From assembly GCA_029851415.1 (NCBI GenBank), contig CM056744.1, positions 99,543,338 through 99,607,337 of the forward strand: a DNA stretch of 64,000 nucleotides. The letters run 5' to 3'. Positions 23,690 through 37,500 of this stretch are shown here, piece by piece (position 1 is the stretch's first letter; each line of letters starts with the position of its first letter). Made by a program: the position numbers and the translations under genes. Origin of the DNA: Eretmocerus hayati (lineage: Eukaryota; Arthropoda; Insecta; Hymenoptera; Aphelinidae). The notes beneath the pieces were generated by a model. The model made no database searches. It worked only from the letters and a program-made list of their open reading frames with translations, and was not told where the DNA came from.

Positions 23690-26010
23690 TCATTCACATA
23701 CTCTATTGGAACATTCCGAGTAAAGAACGATTCAGGGAAATATTTCATTGCAATCTCCTGGGAATCTTGCAGGGATAATGCAAGGGATATTTCAAAATGT
23801 TCCGTGGCAATATTTCAGAGAAAGCTTCCCGGAAGCTCCCGTAAATATTTCAAAGAATCTTACACTCAATCTTTCAGTAACCTTGCACTGAAATATTTCT
23901 GAAAGATTCACGAAAGCTTTTTGACAGATTCCTTGAAACAATTCACTGAAATATTTCTGAAAGATTATCGGAAGCTTTCTGAAAGATGTAAGTGCAATAT
24001 TTTGGGGAGAAGTTTTGGAAGAGTTACGAAAGCCTCTTGTGAGGTTTCACTGCTATGGGGAGAATCTCCTGGAAATGTTTCACCGATGATATTGAGTATA
24101 ATATTTCATCAGGACGAGGCCCCAAAATTTTCTGGAGGTTTTGCTAGCTTCTACGGAGGGCTACATTTTGAGACCAGTTTCAAATAACATCGTGCTTGCA
24201 GCTCTTTTAGGCTGGGAAATCTTCGAAAATTCTATGATGGATTTTCAAAACTCACCGCGTTCTGATACTCTACATGGAGCACATTTGTGGCTGTGAGTTA
24301 TCCTTCTAACTCACGATATGAAACGTACCACTTGATTGAGCTTGGAAAATCAATTTGATTCTGGTTTTCATTGAATCAATAGATTTCGGGAACATTTCAA
24401 GGAATTCCTCTATAAGTAATCTCTCTGCCACTCAATTGCACCTAATGAAATTGAAAAATTTCTGAATACCTTCTAAAAGGTTCCAAAAATATTTCTAAGA
24501 ATTATTTCACCGGTTAATCTTTCAGAAACGTTGCACTGAAATATTGTTGAAATCTTTACGAAAGCTTTCTGGAAGATTTCAATGCAATATTCTTAGGAAG
24601 AATTTCCGCGAAATTTTTGTACGATATTGAGGTCAATGAAATATTTCATTGCAATCTCCCAGGAATCTTGCAGGGATATTGCAGGTGATATTTCAAAATG
24701 TTCCGTGGCATTATTTCAGAGAAAGCTTCCCGGAAGCTCCCGTGAATATTTCAAAGAATCTTACACGCAATCTTTCGGAAACCTTGCACTGAAATATTTC
24801 TGAAAGATTCACGAAAGCTCTCTGGAAGATTTCTTGGGACAATTCACTGAAATATTTCTGGAAGATTTACAAACCTCCGCTGTGATATAGGCTCATTGAA
24901 TTCCTAACTTGTTCAAATTTCTTTTGAATTTAGGCTAATCACGAGTCGTCGCATATAAATAAAGCCATCATAATAATAGGTTTGTGGAAGGTCTCTGACT
25001 GATTCCGTACATATTTCTTGGGATCATTCCACAGGTAATCTCCCAGGAATCTTTCACTGAGATATTGTTGATAGATTCTCGCAAGCTTCCTAAAATTTTT
25101 CAGAGCAAAACTATGTGACGGGGTATTGCATATTAATACCGAAAACCGTTACAATCGAGGTGAAAACATATTATGCTGTTAAATTATTGCGAGGAGTAAT
25201 TCTTAACAACTTGAATCTGTGGGATATGACACATAAATATTGCGGAGGAACATTCTGGGAATCTTTCAGTAACATTGCAGTGAAAGATTGTAGGAATCTT
25301 TCAGAAACATTGCAGTGAAAGGTTGTAGGAATCTTCCAGAAACATTGTTGTGATAGATTGTAGGAATCTTTCAGGAATATTTCATCGGAAGATTCTGTTC
25401 CCGATAGATGTCGCATAACACACTTTAGTTCTCAAATTTCGTTCTCATAAATTATATGGTTTTTGGGAAACTATCTATCAGGAAATTGGATGGTAGTATC
25501 AAATGATCTGTCATGTGTGATAACATACTCAGGACCAGCTATGCATAATGGTCTGTAAATGATACGTGAGGATTATTTGAAGATGCGTAAAGGCTTTCTC
25601 GCAAGCGTTCACAATAGACGCTGGTTAGTATATAAGACAGGAGGCCGGCTTATCGGTTAGGTGTCGCGTACATCGAAGAGTTCATAAAACCTGGATGAAT
25701 CTAACGCGGAGCCTCGGATTCAACGTCACAAAGGAGATGAAGTACGAATCAGAATGATGAAGTCATGCATTAGAATGATTAAGAAACTTATCAAGCAAAA
25801 TATGGATTCCACAGATAGAATATTAACGCTTATATTTTTGTGAGATTTCATGAAATCTTGCAGGAACATTTCACCGAAATATTTCAATGAAATGTTCCTG
25901 AAGTGGGACATATCTTTATTGAGGGAAGCTTTCAGTGAAATCTTTCTGAAAGATTCCCGGGTTTTCCTGAAAGCTTGCAGGAAGGTTTCTGAAAGATTCT
26001 CATGATGTGT
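23690..26010. repeat. Degenerate tandem-repeat region (GAAATATTTC / GAAAGATT units)
   Basis: Built from short motifs such as CTGAAATATTTCTGAAAGAT, GGAATCTT and GAAAGCTTTC in irregular order. Two segments, 23738-23960 and 24638-24870, are near-identical over about 230 bp. Shorter arrays lie at 25245-25400 and 25850-26000. Chance reading frames cross it. It has no coding content I can support. Confidence 0.8.
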
Positions 26011-26019
26011 GTAGTGATG

Positions 26020-28500
26020 AATAAGAAGTATACATACATAAGAATTCTGATTAAGGCGCAAACCTACAATTAGTAGTATTTCTACCTAATTTTTCCCCGG
26101 AGATATTTGTTGTGCATAATACATTATTCATGATGTGACTCTTGAAATTTAATTGATGGCCCAGTAATCTCATCTCAAAAAATTAACAACGAGTGATGAT
26201 ACAGCTTTAAAAGAGTCAACGATAAAATTGAGTGAAAGAAATCTTCCGATAATCTCTAAGCTCAATACCTACTTTAGAAGACAGAAGTTCGCAGATGATT
26301 TCTTACTTGGCTCATCAGTTTCAAATGCATTATCGTTATAGTTTCTGGGTTACGCGCCAATTTGGAGCTGTATTATTAGTTAGAGACGGTCGAACTTTTC
26401 AAGTGCTTTTGAAACCCCCAAGAAATGGTTGATGGTCAGATAAGGTAAAAGTGTGCTGGATTTGAATGTGCAATTCAAGAGCTCTTAAACATTATTTTGG
26501 AGTTTCAAGCTCTTTCTTGGCCCGATATGCTCTTGTTTTCTTACGAAAGTTTTGTCTTGGGAGAAGCTTGAAGTGAAACGAATCTTTCTCACGCAAACTC
26601 AACGAATCATTTTCTACCGTTATATATGGGGAATTCTGGAGCAAGCTGGACAAAATCGTCACCAGGGGAGTCGGGGAAAAATCTGAAAAAAATTTTTTCT
26701 CTTTGTACTATGTTGAAATAGTGCAAAAAAATTTTTTTTCGAGTTTTTCGACCCCCGCCCCCTGTGAGCCCTGGGGCCCGTAAAAGGGCCATTTTAGGCC
26801 CTTTTTGGCCTATTTTGGAAAAATCACAGCTCCAACGGAATTTCATGATTTTCGACGTACCTGGGCGCATTTTTCTCGTAAATGCAAGTACTTCCAAGAG
26901 GAAAATTGCCGAAGGCTCATAATCGACCCCGGCTACCTCTGAGAGCTATTTACTGAGAGCAAATTTTAGAGATTTCTACGTCATCTTGTGGACGACCTAG
27001 GTCCAACTAGAAAGGTGATAATCGACTTTTGCCAGTGGTCATTTTGAAGGTCTCGAAAAAACCTACGATTTGATTACTGGTAAAAGTCGATTATTGTACT
27101 TTTTATAGGAGCTATATACAGCAGTGAGAAAACGAGCATTTTTTTAAATAATTGAAACTTTGAGACTAAAATACTAAAAACGTCCATAATATTTATCCCC
27201 CAAACTTCTCCAGTATGTGCTCTGAGGTGTCTACTTATACCAAAAAAATTTTTGGGAGGGCATTTTCTTTCTTTTTTCTTCAAACGCATCCCAAAATCCT
27301 ATTTTTTACAATTTTTTTTAATACGTCATCATTGGCCATGGTGACATATGCTACCATCCCACTTAATTCGCACCAGAGTATATGGAAGTACTCCCCCAAG
27401 TACCCCCAAACATGTATAAAAACTTGCGCGGACGATTCTCGAGCCAGGGCCGAGCTGTGGGTTATATTTGCCGAGTCAAAAATGGGCATTATTTTGGCCA
27501 TCTGAGTGCAGGAGGCCGTGAGCATGGTTTTACTCATTTTAGTTCGCGAATGAAACATTGAGCTGGAATGGAGATTCAAACATACTTATCCGACTTAGAA
27601 TGACCATCTAAACACAATTCTGAGGTTATTGAGTGAGGAGTAACCCTTTAGTATCAACTATCAGCATCGTGAATTAATGAATAAATATGACCGTAATTGC
27701 AAAGTAATTGATTTAGTGGTTGCGACGTATATCATTCGATTCAATAATATCTTACAACTCAACGATTCTAAATAGAAATTAGTAAGATTTCACATTTAAC
27801 ACTATTTCGTTTTCAAAGTGAAACTAGGGAGAACCGCATAACTTTTCATATCAGCGTTGAGCAATGTATACGAGAATCTCATGGAATTTTCCGAATAGAT
27901 CTCTAATGACTTAGAACTCGCGTGGATTGAATATGGCTACACTCTTTTTTTTCCTTTGATGTGAGAATTTTACATGTAGAACAGACGTTTTCAGACAAAA
28001 CTTGATCGAAGCTATATAGCGGTGTTGAAATGCAACTTCCCTATAGAATCTTATCTATTACGCAAGAAATCGCTCACAGTGTTACAACATATATATTTTG
28101 TACGCACTATCATTCATTCAATCGTCGATCAATGGAGCTTCAATGTCGTGATTATATTGAAATATCTACACAAATCTACACATAACTTCTAACTTCACGA
28201 TGACGTACATACACACACTTCAGTCACAGATTTGCAATTGCATAAAGGAATTTAATCTCTGAAATAGGCACACTCATTTTCAACGGATAGCATTTTTGAT
28301 ATTTGAGAGAGATCATAGTGTTTTGAAAAATGATTACTAAATATTGTCTTTTTGAAAATGATCCATTAATTTTTCCTGTTTGACAAAATTCATATAGGCA
28401 ATAATCTCACTTCGGAGATCAGCCCCTCCACCTCAAACACGGGAAATTGGCTTAGTTATCGATGTCATTTTGGAGAGAAATCGTAGCATCTTGTAAATCG
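26020..28500. other. Intergenic upstream of gene B, with decayed repeat
   Basis: 26640-27100 has an unusual composition (CCCCCGCCCC, paired GGGCC and GGCCC blocks). At 27010-27035 is an ACTAGAAAGGTGATAATCGA block that recurs inverted near 47535-47560. No gene recognised. Confidence 0.45.
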
Positions 28501-28531
28501 TTCCGTCAGTTCCGATTGAATTCCCAAGAAG

Positions 28532-31500
28532 ATGACACGACCAAACATCATTCTTATCTTAGGAATAGTAATTTTTGGATTTTTCAATGACGGTATGGAA
28601 AACAATCAATTCTAATTTTTGTGAAACAGATTTTTATTGTTCTATTTGATTGAATTTCATTGGCTTGATCCTCATTACACTTTGTGCATTATCCATTGTG
28701 AGATCCAAGCAGTCACAAAACTAAAAAGAATTTGATTCATTTCCTCGGAACTTTATTTAAAGGTGTCCAGCGAATCATTCTCCAGATTTCGTTTTGGAAT
28801 ATTCAAAATTAATGTACTTTTGAGATCAAAATATCTCGCACCTGGACAATTCGTGACGATTAACTACGTAAATTATTTTAATCATTCTTCACATATTTCG
28901 GGTAAAAAGTTGAAAACCGCATCGGAATTGGTGGCAGCGAGCAAGAATGGGGTTTTGTGGAAGTGCGACCAGGAGCTCACATGTTTTGGTGGCTTTTTTA
29001 CGTTACCGGGTCGATCAATTCAACTTTTTACGAGAAACCTTTGCTAATTTGGCTCGAAGGTGGTCCTGGATTATCATCTACTGGAACAGGGAATTTTGAT
29101 AAAATTGGCCCGCTTGATGGAAAGCAAAATCATCGCAATCATTCTTGGGTATTCTAATTGAATATTCTCAAAATTTAAGTATGTCTTCATAACCTTTAAT
29201 ACATTTAATCGATATTTCCAGGTTAAAGACTACAACGTCTTATTCATAGATAGCCCGGTTGGTGCAGGTTTTAGTTACGTTAAAAACAAAACACTGCTGT
29301 GTAAGACTGATGCTGAAGTCGTAGAGGATTTGCTGACTTTTATGAATCATTTTTATAAAAACATTCCCAAATTTCGAGATGTACCGGTATATTTACTTGG
29401 TGAATCTTACGGTGGTAAAATAGTCGTCAATTTTGCTTCCGGATGGTACAAGGTAATATCATATACTATTTTTTTGGACAATGATGATAGTTAGTGATAA
29501 GTACATATTGTCGGGTTTCTTGCTTCTCAAGATGTTAACATTTTTGAGACATGGTCCAAGATGGATAGCAAAATCAATGTAAACGAATATGTTCACAGAA
29601 AATGTATCTTGATTTTGAGAAATTACCCTCACTTCAAGAATTTCTCATCCAAATTTCTGCTACGCAACAATAGAGGATACGTTTGCGCTAAATATGTTTC
29701 CCCGGTGTAAAAATTAAACTAAAACATTCAGACTTGAATTAAACCTTCTATATGATGCATTCGATATATATTAGATCAAAATTTCTGACCAAGAATGATC
29801 CCTCCTTTACCACCAAATTTTTTTCAACAGAATCAAAGATCCAGTACTAATCTGGGTAATCTCAAAGGCATCGCAGTAGGAGGGGCTTGGATTTCTCCAA
29901 TTGACAGTATGTCAGCGTGGGCACCTTACCTTTTACAAATAGTAAAGTAAATCGAACTATCAAGTTTATAATATTATATACAAAAAACCCATGTAAAACA
30001 TACGATTCCATGAACATATATGATCATGGAATCCGAGGATTCCATGGTCATATATGATCATAAAAAACCCGCTTTAAACATTTCATTTTCATTCCAGAAA
30101 GTTGTGATATATTGATTCAAACCTATTCTGACATCAATACGTCACGATACTGACCTTATACTAAGGTAAGTGTACCCAACTTGCCTCTGTACCCAACTTG
30201 CCCCCATATGCCGATCTCAGGAATGGGCGCTCGTTGACCTTCCCGCAATTTTTTTTTACGTTTGTTACGTTAAAATATGAGAAAATACGTAGTTTTCAAC
30301 GATCCCGGATCATTCCTGCGTCCTCCAGAAAATCTAAAGTGATTTTTCTATTTTTCGTAATTGCTTAGCTAAGAAAGCACCGAGGAAATCGCGTCCACTA
30401 AAACCGGTGCCAATTTATTTCCATTCGATCAATCTTGACGTACTTTAGCGCATTCGATTCCTTGTCTCAAGACCTTTAAAATCCATTTTTCAGAATTGCA
30501 AAATTTGAATATGGAGTTGTTTTATGTGCAAAACACGGAGACGATTTGTAAACAAGGATGCCAACATCGGAGTGTACCCAACATGCCCCCATATGGTTAT
30601 CTCGGAGAGGCGTGCAGTATGGCTTTTTTTTACCACTCGGAACGTGTTTATCACGTCAAAATAGGTGGGAAACGATGTCTTGGGCCAGCTCAAAGCTACA
30701 AATGTCGCTGCACGGTGATCAAAACGGATCAAAGCGATTTTATTCACTTCATCGCCGATTTACATTGTTTTAAATGATGGGGGCAAGTTGGGTACACACT
30801 TTTGTAAACTCTCAAAAATCACCTTTTGGGAGAATTCAAACAGTTCGGCTCCACTTCATCCAAATTGGACGTATCTTAGCTCATTTTAAAGGTCTTGAGA
30901 CAAGCTTCAAAATGAGTTAAAGTACGTTGGAAAATATCAAGATTAGCCAGAATTATTAAGAAAATGGCTTAATGGGGGCAAGTTGGGTACACTGACCTTA
31001 TATAAAAAAATCTTTCCAGGAGTCGGTCTCAAGTTCCCAAAATCTGACATTTTTTACGAAAAATTTTATTCAATGTGGATGTTTCCTGTTCAGTGCTTCA
31101 AATGTTCAAAACCTGAGAATGACTTCGAAAAAAAATTTTCTGAGTAATATTCGATCATCATCGTGAAGTATTGATGTTGAAAATCAGTATATCCCACCTT
31201 CCCGGAATGGAAATGACAAATTTTGAAGCCGATTTTATTCATGATCAGTTCATGGAATCTTATGTTCCACATAGGAATCTTTATTCAGAGCACAATCACA
31301 GTTATATATGCTACTTTTTAGGGTTTAATAGATTCAAGTGGTTCCCGCAGAATTGATGAAAAAGTTAATCAAATTATAGAAGCTATCAAAACTAAAAAAT
31401 GGAATGCGATCGATGAGTTGGTAGCATCTGCTCTAGAAATAATTTGGTCCGAAACGAGAGGAGTAGATTTTTACAATGTGCTCGAAAAAGTGAGCTCAAA

Positions 31501-34500
31501 ATCTCTTATCAGTGGAAAATTAATTGATTTTGACAGCCCTGACACCGAAAAAGAAGGTATCAAAAATTATTACTCACCAATGACAAGGACTGATCCTAAT
31601 TCGTTTCCTTTTTTCATGAAACTAGCAATGTTTGCAAAATTTATCATAGCCCTCACGACGACCAACAGTCTCATGAATGGAATCGTTAGGAAGTCTTTAG
31701 GTATCAATCAGACTTGGACTGGTTTATCGCAAGATGTTCACGTGGCATTGGGTCATGATTTTGCAAAACCAGCTACTCGTTGTGGTAAGGCAACCTAAGA
31801 TGAACATTTACATTGCTCTCGAAAAGTTCAAATGTACAAGCCATGTTACATACTTTCCAAAAGAGTCAAAGAATCGATCGATGGCAACATTTGTTTGGCA
31901 CAGTGGACATGACCCCAAAACCCGATAATTGTGGTCTGAATCCATATAAGATCGTCCGGTGAGAATAGTCGACATTTCCAGTTGTCTTGGCGAGGAAGAG
32001 TATGATTCTAGAGACAGAATGAAGAGACATGTATGTCCGTATGTTTTGCCTAAAACCGATTCTCTCGAAAGTGCAAGTTTTGAGACTAGAGATAAAATGA
32101 CGAATTTCTCAAAACATGACTCTTGAAAATCACCGAAATGGCAACTACTTGGAAGGCAGTCAGGGCATTGACACGAATTTTGATTCATATTATCGAGTGT
32201 ATGCTCATACACCAGTTCTCATCGCTGTATAGCAGGAAAAGCCGTTCAAAATTCGAGGAATCGTTATTTCATGATCAAAATCGAATATCTTGAAAAAGTA
32301 TTAATATTTTTGGCCGAAAATTTTTTTGAGATGAGATTCGAGCCCTCTCCTATCATGAGAAATGGGGTCAAATTACACTGCGCAACAAAATTTTGGGTCG
32401 GAAATAATGTATGGACCGGACAATGATTTTCTTGTGTATTTTTCGACGCTGAAACCGAATCCGAACTCAGATTTGCGCCTACACTTCTGGATTTTTCTTT
32501 CATTGAAACAAACTGATTCTCTAAAAAACAGCGTTTTTCATGTTTTTCGCTAATTTTGTAAACTGAAGGTCTCTTAGCCAGGGAGTACAGATGGATCGAA
32601 ATGCATATCAAAATGTGTTTTCCTACGTATTGTGACCCGCTGAACACGGTCCTGATATTTTTAGAGCACTATATTGCTACCTCGAAGGCGTATGAGCTTC
32701 CGAAACCCTTCTGGTATTTAGAAAAAAGTCTAATTTTGCAATGAATCTTCGAAAAATCATAAAACAGTCTAGGATGGACCAAATAAGACGTTCAACCTCG
32801 CATTTTCTTCGTTTCGTAAGATACTTTGAGGGATACTTTGTCCAACAGCCGTAGAGGCACCGGTTTTACATCAGGAATTTGTTTTTCAAACGCCTATTTA
32901 GGTCATAACTTTTGCTGTGCTAAAATCACGAGGAGATAAATTTTTCCTTGCACAGGGTATCTAAATATAATTCCCCGATGCGAAATGGCCGTCTTAATAC
33001 GATCTCGTGGTTTGTTTTGGGATACCATGTCAGGAATTTGGTCTAGGTCAAGAAAACTCCTCAAAAAAAGGGTTTATTGCGGCTAGAAGAAAATTCTGAC
33101 GTGCCAGCCCTGAATGAACCACGGGGTTGTGTTAAGACGGTCATTTCGCGTCGGAAAACCATCTATGCGTACCCCTGTGTAAAGAGAAATTTTTCTCCTC
33201 GTGTTTTCAGCACAGCAAAAAATATGACCTAAATAGGCGTTTGAAAAACAAATTCCTGATGTAAAACCGGTGCATCTACGCCTGCTGGACAAATTTTCCC
33301 CTCAAAGTATGTTACGAAACAAAGAAAATGCGAGGTTGAACGTCTAATTTGGTCCGTTCTAGACTGTTTTATGATTTTTCGAAGACTCATTGCAAAATTA
33401 GACTTTTTTCTAAATACCAGAAGGGTTTCGGAAGCTCATACGGCTTCGAGGTAGCAATATAGTGCTCTAAAAATACCAGAACCGTGTTCAGCGGGTCAAA
33501 ATACGTAGGAAAACATATTTTGATATGCATTTCGATCCATCTGTACTCCCTGGCTAAGAGACCTTCAGTTTACAAAATTAGCGAAAAACATGAAAAACGC
33601 TGTTTTTTAGAGAATCAGTTTGTTTCAATTAAAAAAAAATCCTGACGTGTAGGCGCAAATTTGAGTTCATATTCGGTTTCAGCGTCGAAAAATACCCAAG
33701 AAAATCATTGTCCGGTCCATGCATTATTTCAGGCCCAAAATTTTGTTGCCCAGTATTATTTCAATCTGCAGGACATGATTGGATCGAGCAGGAAAGAAGC
33801 TATTCGAGAAAAAATTTTTCTCGCCCTTTAAGCAGCAATAGCGCTGAACTTCTATCGTTTTTCCAATCAGGTCATCATGAGAGGTATGACAATCATCTAA
33901 AATGTATCTAGGTCTACTCTCACGATCCTTACGGTGCCCTTATCTGCTTCACAATATTACAAGAGGCTCATCTGATTCAGAAAAACGAAGTGACACTGCC
34001 ATTATCTACCGTAATCATTATGGATAGGTTCAACATTATACAGTCAATGTAAGATGCATAGAAGTGAGTCTAAGGAAAGAATGGTCTATCAATTTTCTGG
34101 CAAAATTCCAACGAAGCTGCTTCATCTTGCTATTAGGAGCTCTTATATTCACCTCGTGTTTCTCTTTTTCTCTGAAAAACAATGAGGCTTCGATAGAATT
34201 TGGGGGAGGAAATTGTTAGACTATCCATTTCCTCAGACCCGTTGCCATACATCACAAATCGAATTCATAATCTTGAACATATACATATTGATTACAGTAG
34301 ATAACGGCAGTGTCAACTCATTTTTCTGAATCAGATGATGAGCCTCTTGGAATATGGTACAGCAGATAAGGGCACCATAAGCATCATGAGAGCAGATCGA
34401 GATACATTTTAGATGATTGGTATACCTCTCATAATGATCCTGATTGAAAAAAAAAATGATAGGAGTTCAACGCTATTGCTAGTTGGAGGATAAAAAAGTT

Positions 34501-37500
34501 TTTTTTCTTGAATTGTTTTCTTCCTGCTCGATCCGATCATGTCCTGCAGACCGGACTGATTTGACCTCTTTTCCCATATTCGAATCCAGTCTCACAAAAT
34601 ATTTCAGCCACAAATATCAAAACTTTTTCGAGATATTCAATTTTGACCCTTTTTCATGAAATAACCTATTTCTCGAAATGTTAGCGGGTTTTCATGCAAT
34701 ACAGCGATGAGAATTGGTCTAAGAATATGTACTCAACACTATGAAACGAGATTTGTGTGAATACCCTGAGTGCCTGCCAAGTAGTTGCCATTTTGGTAAT
34801 TTTTAAGAGTCATCTTTTGAGAAATTCGTCATCTCACCTTTAGTCTTAAAACTTACATTTCTAAGAGAATCGGTTTTAAGCAAAACAAAAGGATACGTGT
34901 CTCCTTATTCTATCTCTGGGATCATATATTTCCTCGCCAAGTAGTGATGTCGACCATTTTCACCGAACGATCTGTATGGATTCAGCCTGTGACAACTCTA
35001 ATTGTGTACATCATATAACTGAAAACATTCTAAAAAATCTTTGGCAACGTCAGAAACAGATTTTCATAGAAAAATGAAATGGTTTCATTTTGAAGAAATC
35101 TTGGAGAAAAAAGAAACTTTCCAACTTCGTCCTTTTCATCGTTCTGACTATTGATTGATTCATTTAGCGTCGGAAAATTCTTGACAGATTGAGAAGCAAG
35201 GTCTAAAGCGAGTGGGTTAACCTAGTGAATCTTTCAAAGCTCAAGTCTTGTCACTTGAATTGTTTCTGGTGAAAGATCATGCGTCACACTCTCGTCTAGT
35301 TTTTTATGGTACCGTGAACCGGGCTGACTTGGAGTTTCCAATCAAATTCCCATTGCGATTTTATAACCAAACTTATATGTATCTTAGGTCATCCGACGCG
35401 TCTCGTCTCTTTCTTTGAAATGTTGTGCTCAGAATTCAATTCCACTCATTAAAAACAGGGTGGCCATGAACACCCCGGTATAGCCATAGCCAACTCGGTT
35501 TACGGTACCCTTAGATTGGGTAATTTTGATAAGACTCCAGAATTTTTCATTGTGTTAGGCTCTTAGCTTCAGCAATCATTAACGAATCGCACCTTAATCA
35601 AAAGCCCAGTCGAAAGCGTACAACCTCGGCTTTCAATTGATGAGCTGCGAAGTTCAATTTACCATCTCCGTTAAACCCCGATTGGGTAACTTTGGTACAC
35701 CAATTACAAGATATCCCCATTTAGCCAGCACGATGCAAGTGAGTCAACTTTTATCAGTCACACGTATTGCTGTGAGCTCTTTTCAACATTTTGCAACCTC
35801 ATCGAATTTCGCTAGACTCATAATGAGTCTATGAATAAAATTACAGTGACAAATGGATCTATCCTACAAAATGCGTACCAAAGTCATCCCATCCTAATGC
35901 TTCTTATCTAGAGTGGGGTAACTTTGGTACACTTTTTTAATAGTATTTTCCTGTTTTAATTAATTAAAATTCTAAATGCTGTAAATAACTCAATGTAACG
36001 ATGGTTTCTCCAATGTGATGATATGTGTGATAAAAATGTGGAGCTATTTACTCGCAGTTCATCCTGGAATAGTTCTTGCCAGATCAAATTACTAGACCAT
36101 CCGCTCCTTGCTGCTAAATCAGCTATTTTGGACAAAAGCTTTAATAAACTACAAAAAAATTTTACAGAGGATCTATACCCGCTCAGAGCATTGTTCATAC
36201 GTACCTCAGGATAGGTTTTCTGAGCCATAGAATCATCTATCTTGCCAAACCCAATTTGAAAGTCACTTTTAGGGGTATGCAAAATCGCACCCACTGTACA
36301 AATAATATCCAGTTGGACGATATCCCATGTAAAACATACGATTCCATGGTCATATATGATCTTACGTAAAACCGTTTCAAATTTTTTTTTATTCCAGAAA
36401 GTTGTAATATATTGATTCAAACCTATTCTAACATCAATATACTACTGAAAAAAAATCTTTTCAGGAGTCGGTCTCGAGTTTCAAAAATGTGACATTTTTT
36501 ACGAAACCTCTCTCTTCAGTGCTTCAAATGTTCAAAACCTGAGAATGACTTCGGGAAAGTAATTAATTTTGACACTCGATCGATATGATCGGATATCGTA
36601 TTTATCACTCGCGGGAATTTCAAATTATGAAGATGTAATTTTATCGGCCTTTGCGAGTTAAAGTCAGCAAAGGGACTAAGCGGTTAAGCATGGTGAATTG
36701 CCCCTCGTCCGGTATAGCCCCCGGAGTAGATTTTCCCGGTTTCTAACACCAAAGTGAGTGGGAAAAAAGGTTTATTAGGTCCCGAGGTCACCTTCACTTT
36801 TTGTACCACCCTAAAACGACCCTGAAAAAGGCTAAAAATCGATATTTCTTAGATTACACCGTGTTCTGACGCATCTCAATGAATCGCTTCGAAAATTTTT
36901 TGACATATTCTTGAAATCTGAACAATTTGAGGAGATATATTTGCGTTCCGCTTACTTTTCATTTAGGCCCTAAAAAAATTCTTAAAAATTGAAAATCAAT
37001 TTTTCTCATAGAGATTGACCGGGGAAACGGAAAATTCCTATTCCAACGTGTTTATCAGGAAAAAATACGTCGGATATGAGTGTTTTTGGTCATTTTCAAG
37101 TGGTGGAAAGTGGTCAAAATCGACCAAAATCATTTTCAAAGCAAATTCTGATTCAGTATTTAGCATCTCCTGCGCATGCGCGTTTATCTGCGTCCCTAAA
37201 AGTATTCTTAATCGATAGCCAGTGTAATTTCCTTTAAGATGACCACTTGCAGAAGTCGATTTGATGCATTAGAACCCGAGATATAGCTATTTGTAGAGAG
37301 GAAAAAATTCAAAGTACCAAATCCGTGAACCGCCGGAGCCCAGTAATGAAGAGATGCTCAGGTTTTCGCTTCTGCTGCATGGAATAGACTTCTGCAGGGG
37401 GTCATTTTGAAGGTAATCGCGCGGGCTATCGTTTTAAAATGAGTTCAGAACCCGAAAATCACGCGCATGCGCAGAAAATCGCGTTATATTGTCTATATTG

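Larger units (their letters stand above)
31925..35010. repeat. Nested palindromes: an outer foldback holding two inner foldbacks
   Basis: Outer arms 31925-32375 and 34556-35010 are inverted matches (TCTGAATCCATA with TATGGATTCAG; GAATATCTTGAAAAAGT with ACTTTTTCGAGATATTC). Between them lie inner foldback X (32379-33754, AACAAAATTTTGGG family, centre about 33060) and inner foldback Y (33765-34551, ends TGCAGGACATGATTGGAT and its inverse). All is in the large intron of gene B. Confidence 0.8.

Noticed and set aside
23690..26010. Considered a CRISPR-like or regular repeat array
   Set aside because: Units are irregular, with no constant spacer length, and the genome is eukaryotic.
30490..30777. 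Overlapping frames of 71-93 codons, with a relative at 44897-45121
   Set aside because: They recur only because they lie in a repeated MITE. The frames are on both strands and have no domain.
35956..36420. 154-codon minus-strand frame
   Set aside because: Runs through MITE and duplicated intronic sequence. Only about ten residues resemble a carboxypeptidase exon, so I list that as a weak finding, not a gene.
37015..37218. Identical 67-codon frame here and at 42757-42960
   Set aside because: Its two copies are simply the two terminal inverted repeats of the transposon.
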